Assembly (NCBI GenBank): GCA_958510825.1
Contig: OY294051.1
Coordinates: 33,976,393 to 34,040,392 of the forward strand
DNA from: Brachypterus glaber
Taxonomy: Eukaryota > Arthropoda > Insecta > Coleoptera > Kateretidae
Length of the DNA stretch: 64,000 bases
Reading direction: 5' to 3'
The position numbers and the translations under genes are program-made. The notes beneath the pieces are model-generated. The model was not told where the DNA came from and searched no databases. It worked only from the letters and a program-made list of their open reading frames with translations. Numbering within the stretch: position 1 is the first letter of the stretch; each line of letters begins with the position of its first letter. Positions 55,801-64,000 of this stretch are shown here, piece after piece.

Positions 55801-58800
55801 TATTTTACAAAGATATAAATTTTTTGGCAAAAAGCTTTTTGGCTTTGGCACTAGTCGTTGAACCTTCCCCTACAATTTTTTATTGCAATTTCCTAACTTT
55901 ATGAAGGCAACATTTTCCAACTTTGATAAAAATTACTAAAGTTTAAGTTAAACCATTATTTTTGAATTATTCAAATTGAATGAATATAAAAACAATGGTT
56001 TTTTGTTCGCGGTTTCGTTTAAAAAGCCGGCGTCTATGGGTCTGACCAATAAGATGCGTTGCATATGGTAGGGAAATCACGCTGCCAGGCAACGTTGCCG
56101 ATATTTTCTCGTTCCGGTTAATTATCCTAACCTTTGTATAAATAAATAAATAAATAAATGTTTTGCAATAACATGTTAACCCACATTGACAGATGGATAT
56201 TATTCAACAAAATTAGAATTAAATTAGTTAGATTTAGCACATTTTTTAAGGATTTAGTTCTTACATTCAAAAATTTGAATTTCAAATTATTGTCAATAAA
56301 AAAAACATAGCAGAAAGTTACTAGCTGTCAACATATTGCATAACACCATCCACTTATAGTACCTAGAGCACCTACCTATTATACTAATTAGTAAGGGCCG
56401 TGGTGAGAAAATATCTGTATCTGACATGCGCACTTTATATTAATATATTATATTTTATTTTAATAGACAATATAATATATTATATTTTAATAACAAATCA
56501 CATGACTTTTAAGTTTGTTTGTTGCATGTGATTTTTTTGCAGCAAATTGTATATGACCTATATGGGTCATATATATTCGAAAAATATTGTACTGGAAAAT
56601 TCCAATTGAATCTGACATATATAACGTTGTATTGGTTATTTCCAATAAGATACATTTTATCTTTATTGGTCCGTATTGGTACATTATTGTACCGGTAAAA
56701 TCCAATATAAACCAATATACCAACTTCTACAAATTATATTGGTAATTTCCAATAAGATACATTGTATGCCTCTCTATTGGTCTGTATTGGTCTCTATCGG
56801 TTATTTTATTGGAAAGCCCATTATAAACCAATAGAAAACGACTTACACAAGATTGTATTGGTAATTTCCAATAATACGTTTTTCGAGTCTCTATTGGTTT
56901 TTTTTCGTTTTGTATTCGGTTATTGTACTGGTCTATATTGGAGTTTACCAATAGAAACCGACTTACGTAAGTCGTTTTCTATTGGTCTGTATTGGTATAT
57001 ACCAGTTCAATAACCGAGTACAAACCTCAAAAAAACCAATAGAAAATTTCTTCTGTTCTCTATTGGTCATTTTTCATAGGGTAGCCTAGAACTTTGGATA
57101 AGGAACCTATGTTTGAAGCATCAAAGCTATCTCTAGTTGTCGGGGTCACAAATTTTCCCGGCATAAGGCCAAAAAACCAGCAAACCGATATTTCTCCCAC
57201 GACATGTCGATATGTCGTTTGTCGACAGAAAGACAGAAACTTTTTTATAATATAGCATACCTAAAACGTCTAGAATTTTTTGAATTCGTTTTTACTAGTT
57301 TAAGATTGCTTTCTATATGATACAAGAATATCATTTTCTCGTTTAAATTATTCTGATTTATTGGGCTATTAAAAATCATGTGAAATATTTTTTTCAGAAA
57401 TTTAGGTTGTTTTCTCGGTGTAAAATTAACTATTGATTGTTTTAATTTCAGATTTACATGGTTGGTTTTATTTTGCGTTTCTCTGTACTTATGTACCGAC
57501 TTAATCGTACAAACATGGATCAAATGGGATAGGTCTCCAGTACTTGTGAGTTTTGCGAGAAGTCCGACTCCGGTGTGGCAAGTACCGTTTCCGGCCATCA
57601 CAATTTGCTCTGAAACAAAAACGGCACAGAAAGAATATAATTTTACCGATATTTATAATCGGAACGAAAAAAATCCAGGAAACCTCACTGAGGATGAGTA
57701 AGTAAATAATTATTTTCGGCCCCCTAGAAAAAAATGCTCTATCTGGGGTTTCCGACAAAAGTTATAGCTAGTCTTGGTCATATACAAGTTTGTAGCAATA
57801 TACAGGGTGGCCCAAAAAAACGGACACTTTTTAAACCTTCGTAACTTTTTTGCCTTTTGAGCGATCTTTACTTACTTTGAAATGGATAGGCTCAAAAAAT
57901 GTAAGATTCGGTTGATAATTTTATTTATTTAAATTATTATCAATTTTTTTAGTAAGAAACCTTTATTTAAACGTCTTGTTTTAAAGCAATGGAGATTAGA
58001 GCAAAATGCACAAAATGATAACTTTTCGTCTGCATTACGTTAAATGGTCTTTCTTCAATAGTTGTGTGTGTGTGTGTTTACCTTTTAATTTAAAATTGTA
58101 ATTTAGTTTTTATAATTATTATTCCGAAATGCTACAGATCGCGTTGTGTGGAATTTTAGCTTGAAAAAATTGATTAAGTAGGAGGTTATCTAAAAGTAAT
58201 TTTGACATGTCTCAAAAAATTGTATCTCAAATTGAAAATATCAAAAATTGCTATTTAAAAAACTAAAAAAACGTAATAAACTGCACTGTGGTGGAAATAT
58301 ATTTTGAAGAAGTCCAAACAATAAAGAATGAATATATTTAAAAATAAAATTGTGTAGAAAAATAAGAAATAAGTAGAGGAAAGTCGCCTAATTACGGATA
58401 CCATTTACAATGTATTCAATATTTAATACTCGGTATTACTTTTTGATATTTTTTTTATATAACCAGATACAACTTATTATAGCGAACCATGATTTATTAT
58501 AAAAGCAATTTTATTACAGTTTATTTTTTCCAAAAAACACGGTTAAAAAAAATCAGCGCATTTTTGTGCATTTGAAAAAGGGCTCCTAATTTCGGACATA
58601 TCCGAAAAAATTTGTTCAAGAGTAGATCTGGATCCCATTGCTTATGTTTCTTGTTATTCCTTCACATTTAAGACGTAATTTAATCATTAAGCGATTTTCT
58701 ACGAAATACTATAGGAACTATAATTTTAGATTCTCAGTTTCGAATATCTTAGTATCTTAGGTAATTTTCGTTTTTTCAAAATTGTTTATCTTAGTTTGTT

Positions 58801-61800
58801 GTATCATTATAAAAATAATAATTAATGGTTGGTTATCCTGAATAATAATTACCTTGCGGATATCCGAAATTGGGAATCAAATGCACAAAAATGGTCTATC
58901 CGAAATTAGGCAACTTTCTGCTTTTTAGATTAGAAATTTGTAGAATGTTTACGTTTTCAAATTGCTTAATTATGAATAGTGGATCAACTTAACTAACATC
59001 ATAACTTACCCAAGACAGAATCACGAACTTTTATAACGATTATTTATAAAATAAACAAGCATAATAATGCAACTGAGCACAAAACTGCCATTTGCAATAT
59101 AAACGATTTGTGCTGCCATTTAAAGGGGAGAAGCTCTACCGTTATCATATTACAGGACGGATTTAGTTTGACTTTTGGCTTCACATAAAAGTAGTTTTCT
59201 GTTTACCTTTGCAGACAGTATCTTAAATACACTACTATCCGAAATTTGGAAACCATCCGAAATTAGGCGCATTTCCTCTATAGTTTTTGTCAAAAGTAAA
59301 AAAAGTTCTTTTGTGTTAAAAATGTTAACTGTACCATAATATGGTTTTATATTATTGTTCGTTATTGTTAGAAAATGAGACAGTGTTTAATATAATTAAA
59401 TTTATTTGTAATAAATTAATAAATTTGTAATAAAAACATATTTCTTCTTTAAATTCTTTCTTCATTTAGCAAATACTTATTTTATTTTAGCGATTTATTA
59501 TTTTTCATGTTACATGTACCTAGTACAATTTTCAAATTTCCGTACTTCATTTACAATTTTTGTATTATTTAATACTTATTTTTCTTATAATACCCATCTA
59601 GAATTCAGCTTTAATATTTTTCCCCTTTGTTTTTTTAAAGTATTTCGACATTTTTTCAGCTTTTTGGTCATTTTGAATACATTTTAGATTATTTTTTGAG
59701 AGATTTCAGATAAATAAGACGCCTACTGAATCAGTTTTTTTTACATTTAAAAATAAATTATTGCAATTTGTAACCTTTCGGAAAAATATGAATAAAAAAT
59801 AAACTTATTTTAAATTAAAATTTAAATATACTCATCTATTCAAGAAAGATCACTAAACATATTGAGGTTGGAAAGTTATCATATTATACATTTTGCTCTT
59901 ATCCCCAAAGCGTTAAAGCAACCCCTTCGGAAAAAGCTTAATTACTGAACAATATAATACTATTTTAAGTAAATAAAATTATCTTTCACATCCTTCATGT
60001 TTTTAGTATATTCATTTCAAATTTGCTATAGATCGGTCAAAAGGCAAAGAAGTTATAATGGTTTAAAAAGTGTCCGTTTTTTTTGGCCCACCCTGTAAAA
60101 TTAACCAGCCAAATCTAGGGACACTAGATCTAGGTCTTAAGTTAGCAAGGCGACAGTCTGTCGCTAAACTTGCTAACTTAAGACCTAGATCTAGTGTCCC
60201 TAGCCAAATCTCTCACTTTTATTTTCAATGCATTTTATTTCGTCTTGCATGCTTGCTAGGGTGTAGCGTACCTACTTTATACAGGGTTATTCACGGAAGT
60301 GGTCTATTAAAAGTTTATGGAGAACCAATATTTTTAAAAATCTGATATTTTGCACTTTGGGGTTTTTGAATATGGCCAATCGATTAAAAATATTTTTATG
60401 CGGCCATTGCAAAAAACCTAAACTGAACAGGGTCGCACAGTAATTACGTATATACCTTTTCACTGAACCACTCATATATAATGTTTTTCTGTTATTGGTA
60501 ATGCAAAAATTTGTATTTAATGACTAAAGTTGCTAGGGGTTCCAAATATACAAAATCGTTTAGTATTTAATATAGTTACGAATTCTCATTGAATAATATA
60601 AGACTAGTTTAACACAATTTTTTTATTTAGGCTGAAAATTTTCTCTGATATGCCCTTAATCTGCCACAATCTTGATAACGTTGAAGGGAACAAAACTACT
60701 GATTACGAAACTATCGAATACCTTATGGGGGTAAGTTTATACAATTTACTGTAATCAAGTCCCTTGTATTTAATACCAAAATTAAGCTAAAATGATACCT
60801 CAGTATTATCAATATTATAGCAAAAAGATACCACTAAATAAATAAAGTTCGTTGAGTATTATTTGATTTTTTTAGGTTGCACCTAAGTTTAAAGATATGT
60901 TTTTTGATTGCCTATGGAGAATACGTAATTATTCTTTATATTGCTCCGACCTGTTTACCCCCTTACTAACTGAGGAAGGTCTCTGTTTTACTTTTAACAT
61001 GCTGGATAAGCAAGAACTTGTGAGAGATAGTGTGTAAGTATACAACAGTATTCAAGCACGGGTTTTATCGGGGTGGTCCATGGTACAATTCTTGGACCTC
61101 CAATTTTTTAACTGTTATATATTAATTTGATTTAAAGACATTGTTACTTTTCAATTTGATTCTTGTTTGTACAGTAAACCTAACCTCACTTCAAATATAT
61201 TATTTTATATTTTTTTTTATATTTTATATTAAAATGGTTTAACCTTTTTTATAAATAAGAGTTCCTTTTTCTTTTTAAAACATGTCACAAAAAAAAATAA
61301 AAATATTTTCTTTTAGGTTTTTGCACAGTAACTATATGTCCCACGGTCAAAAATCTGAGGGATGGAGTCTTGAAAATGGTTACCCAAAAAATACTCCTAA
61401 AGATACTTTTCCTCGTCGAGCTTTATCAGCAGGATCTTCAGCAGGTTTCAGTTTAATTTTGTTGAACACGCTGCAGGATTTTGATTATATTTGCAGTGGT
61501 CCTGTGCAAGGATTTAAGGTACATTTACATAATCCTTCAGAAGTACCAAGAGTTGGAATGCAATTTTTTAGGTAAGTATTTTTAGTTTTAATCCTAACCC
61601 TAAACCTTTTTCTGGTTACTTTGATTTCTTTCAAGTACTCGTATGTTTTAGAAAATAAATTTTTGAATCTACTTCAGAATTAATTAGCTCCAATCCTTTT
61701 AAAAAAGCCTAAATAAAATTACATTTTCTATATATATTTTGTTATTTTAGGGCACCAATTAATCAAGATATCGTGGTATCAGTAAAACCTGACATGATGA

Positions 61801-64000
61801 CAACATCTGAAGGACTAAAGGCGTATGATCCAATGAGGAGACAATGTTTCTTCTCTAATGAAAAATACTTATCATTCTACAAAAATTACACTCAGCAAAA
61901 CTGTGAAATTGAGTGCATTGCTAATGCTACTTTGGCTAAATGTGGTTGTGTTGCTTATCACATGCCCCGTAAGTATTAAAAAAATTGCAAGAAACATAGT
62001 TTTTAGATAAAATACATCAATATAATTAGCATTAATTGACAGTGAGATAAAATACCTTGAATAAAAGGACCCTGGAATAAAAGGAACTGGAATGAAGGGA
62101 CCTGAAATGAAGGGACCTGTTATGAATGGAACTGGAATATAATAGCTCAAAATGAAATTAGAAAGATTAGATTGTGTGGAGTAGTGTTGCCGCCTAAAGC
62201 TATAGTTATCGCTTATAAATAACTCTCGTTTCGCCATAACGTTGAACTAGTTCAAAAATTATCGTCTCACACAAACGATAGCTAGAGGCCTCTCGTTATC
62301 ACCGAGAGGTATTACCTCTCGGCAATAACGATACCTATCGTTTCAACTTAAAAGCTGAATATTTCAGCCATCTAATATTAGTTAAATGAATTTTCGAATT
62401 GTCTGCGAATTTTCCCAGATGTCATCTAACAATACCCTAACTTTCTAATAGGTAGAACTACCCCAAAATTTCGAGTTTCGGGGTGCTTTTTGTGCAAAAT
62501 CTCTTCCTTGACTAGAGACCTGAATGTGCGGTCTAAAATTCCCCTTTTATTTCCGGCAAGTGTGAAAAACCAACCGGAATACACCTTAGAAGGCATGTAC
62601 TGATATCTGAGGGCATATCCACAGGCTCCCATAACAAGCATAGTACATAAGAATGCGATACCATGATTGGCTTACAAGAAACATGACGAAATAATTGCGT
62701 TTGTGTCAAATATGTTTATCTGATATTAGGTGGCTGTAACAACCGACTGTACCAAGATACATCTTGGACTGTATGATAGTTATCGCTCTCGCGTCGGTCT
62801 CGTTACGGGCGAGAGGCCTCTCGTATCGTTACAATGATACGATATGTTTTCATCTCTCGCTATCCTTCTGTTCAACGATAACGAGACGATAGCGAGACGA
62901 TAGGCCGTAGACAGCAAAACTATTGTGGAGTGATAATCTAAATATTTTATTTTATTTCCAGATACTGAAAATACTCCTATCTGTGGATCTGGAAGTATCC
63001 CTTGTATGATGCAGGCAGAATGTAAGTAGGGGCGGTTTATAAATTACATAACGCATATTATAAATATTTTCGATAGTTTAAATCCTTGCCTCTGCTCACA
63101 TGAGGACTGTAGAATCTACAGAGTGGATATTTTTGATGGCATCATAAAAAAGAACTTTGCTTAAAATGTGCACTTTTCTTATTTGAAATAAAAAACCTAT
63201 AGGGGGTTCATTTAAAAATTACCCTGCATAAAATAATTTTGTACTTTTATAAAATATATATTTTTTATTGCAGCCGATTTGTTGGATTTCGAAGTAGAGG
63301 CAGGCTTAAATAATATGGAAAGCAAATATCAAAATGACTTAAATATTACCGATTGCAACTGTTTACCGGCCTGTACCTCATTGACCTACAATGCTGAAAC
63401 TTCACAAGCTGATTTAAGATGGGTAGAAGAGTTGAAAGCATTGGATTTTGGGAGTATTGACGAGTTATCTGGGTAAGAAATAAGTACATTGTAAAAAAAT
63501 CTTCTTTAGTACCAGCATTTTTGCCATACAACCAATAGTAATTGGCTTTTCTCATTTACTCACCTAGCTCCACTCAGATTTTTACTACAACAAGCAAGAA
63601 CTTTTGATAAAGAAACTGTATCTATTTTAAAGCATTCCTGAGTTACCGGCCGAACTCCTGAATGAAAAAATAAGCAAAACATATGAAAAAATTTGCAAAA
63701 ACAAAAAGCTTTTATGTATTTTATAAAATGATGTACATTTAAGCAAAATTCAAGCAATTTTATACTGAAATTTTTAAATATTTGCTTTTAGATTTCAATT
63801 GACGACTTTGACATTTTTCTTTAAAGATCAACAATTCATCACTTCTGAAAGAAACGAACTGTATGGGAAAACTGAATTTCTTGCCAACTGTGGAGGTATT
63901 TTGGGACTTTTTACTGGTTTTTCATTCTTATCAATTGTAGAAATAGTATATTTTCTTAGTTTAAGATTAATGTGCAATGTGAAGAAATATGGAAGAAGAT
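52818..64000 (+). CDS. DEG/ENaC channel of the pickpocket family (9 exons, 3' end outside window)
   Basis: An amiloride-type sodium/cation channel subunit of the plasma membrane. Exons: 52818-53020, 57452-57697, 60631-60730, 60876-61033, 61317-61571, 61751-61968, 62962-63021, 63274-63472, 63792 to beyond 64000; phases agree and 549 codons are visible. The ATG is first in frame after a stop at 52767. N-terminus: IHGFRY gating motif and RSYIER, then TM1 (about 71-90, WLVLFCVSLYLC), then PFPAITIC (113-120). The Cys-rich extracellular domain includes TEEGLCFTFNML, YTQQNCEIEC and CGCVAYHMP. TM2 holds LANCGGILGLFTGFSFLS, with the GxS filter at 522-524, followed by EIVYF. The cytoplasmic tail is cut after residue 549. 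Introns 1 and 2 hold several transposons. Possibly ppk28-like, but the subfamily was not determined. Confidence 0.95.
53072..53485. mobile_element. Long hairpin MITE in pickpocket intron 1
   Basis: Ends GTGTAACCCTCCGGGCTA and TAGCCCGGAGGGTTACAC are inverted, arms about 170-180 bp and nearly identical, loop about 60. GG lies on both sides. It starts 51 bases after the exon 1 donor. Confidence 0.85.
53580..53730. repeat. CACCCCC-type minisatellite fragment
   Basis: Repeats of TTTTTACCCCTGCCAGAAA and CATCACCCCC type, related to the block at 21.07-21.18 kb. Confidence 0.5.
53877..54385 (-). mobile_element. TIR element with recombinase-like stub, copy 2
   Basis: Inverted copy of 2749-3263, same termini. 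The internal frame is broken by a stop in the KVYDLAYE region. Confidence 0.65.
54525..57081. mobile_element. 2.56-kb CCCT...AGGG element made of TATTGGT repeats (pickpocket intron 1)
   Basis: Ends CCCTATGAAAAATGACCAAT and ATTGGTCATTTTTCATAGGG are exact inverted repeats, flanked by TA. Two blocks (54545-55610, 56560-57070) are dense degenerate repeats of TATTGGT and ACCAATA. The middle (about 55610-56560) is non-repetitive, including a GC-richer stretch near 55620-55680. The Tyr/Trp/Leu-rich frames here are repeat translations, not genes. It sits inside an older repeat whose flanking phrase AGCCTAGAACTTTGG is also found at 44929. Confidence 0.85.
57803..60095. mobile_element. TIR element with nested 903-bp element (pickpocket intron 2)
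   Basis: Ends CAGGGTGGCCCAAAAAAACG and TTTTTTTTGGCCCACCCTG are inverted. Arms of about 70 bp include GGACACTTTTTAAACC and TTTTGCCTTTTGA. TA lies on both sides (57801-57802, 60096-60097). Without the nested copy it would be about 1.39 kb. No transposase recognised. Confidence 0.85.
58376..59278. mobile_element. 903-bp TIR element, copy 2 (nested)
   Basis: Same length and termini as 12923-13825, TA at 58374-58375 and 59279-59280. It is inserted within the larger TIR element. Confidence 0.87.
60117..60202. mobile_element. 86-bp near-perfect hairpin with 9-base direct repeats
   Basis: AGGGACACTAGATCTAGG ... CCTAGATCTAGTGTCCCT with a short GC-rich loop. GCCAAATCT occurs directly at both borders (60108-60116, 60203-60211), as expected of a target duplication. 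It lies in pickpocket intron 2. Confidence 0.8.
62045..62145. repeat. About 14-base minisatellite in pickpocket intron 6
   Basis: GGAATGAAGGGACCT-like units repeated about six times with variation. The 121-codon minus frame over it is not a gene. Confidence 0.65.
62250..62345. repeat. Hairpin repeats in pickpocket intron 6
   Basis: TCGTTATCACCGAGAGGTA and TACCTCTCGGCAATAACGA are inverted. Related GAGAGGCCTCTCG and AACGATAACGAGACGATAG motifs recur at 62770-62910. Confidence 0.55.
62600..62685. repeat. Fragment of the GCCGTGATTGGCTT MITE family
   Basis: Contains CCACAGGCTCCCATAAC and CATGATTGGCTTACAAGA as in 40699-40848. Confidence 0.55.

Noticed and set aside
56487..57601. Minus-strand frames of 74-118 codons near pickpocket exon 2
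   Set aside because: They are antisense to a clear exon or lie in TATTGGT repeats.

Overview
The window looks like insect nuclear DNA. It is strongly AT-rich, its genes are split by GT-AG introns, and it is crowded with short inverted-repeat transposons, a tRNA-headed SINE family and remains of non-LTR retrotransposons. The gene content (an arthropod-type pickpocket channel, a GalNAc-transferase, EF-hand proteins) fits an insect. I cannot name the order or species from sequence alone.

Four multi-exon genes can be reconstructed. (1) A two-exon EF-hand protein on the minus strand (22403-24109, 190 aa) that resembles DRC8/EFCAB2. (2) A divergently transcribed two-exon calmodulin-like protein on the plus strand (25133-27291, 164 aa). 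(3) A complete eight-exon polypeptide GalNAc-transferase (pgant family) on the minus strand (30206-38088, 603 aa), with membrane anchor, catalytic GT-A domain and ricin-type lectin domain. (4) A DEG/ENaC pickpocket channel on the plus strand (52818 to beyond 64000; nine exons, 549 codons visible), with both membrane segments and the GxS pore motif, cut by the window end.

Layout: 1-22 kb is a repeat-rich stretch with only weak candidate exons. 22-27.3 kb is the divergent EF-hand pair, with an inverted pair of SINEs around the first exon of the plus-strand gene. 27.6-30.1 kb is transposons, including a 995-bp element with a six-base target duplication. 30-38 kb is pgant, its introns loaded with mobile elements. 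38-52 kb is repeats, a near-exact 1.6-kb tandem duplication and a broken reverse transcriptase. 52.8-64 kb is the pickpocket gene, whose first two introns hold most of the transposons of that part.

The genes share no evident pathway. pgant acts in Golgi O-glycosylation, the pickpocket gene encodes a plasma-membrane sodium/cation channel, and the EF-hand pair may be axonemal or calcium-responsive. The most unusual signal is in the mobile DNA. Five elements ending in CCCT...AGGG are each flanked by a different two-base direct repeat (CT, AA, TG, TT, TA), and one of them has its unoccupied paralogous site elsewhere in the same window. Several elements have interiors built almost wholly of short degenerate tandem repeats. 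No CRISPR array, rRNA gene or convincing functional tRNA gene was seen.
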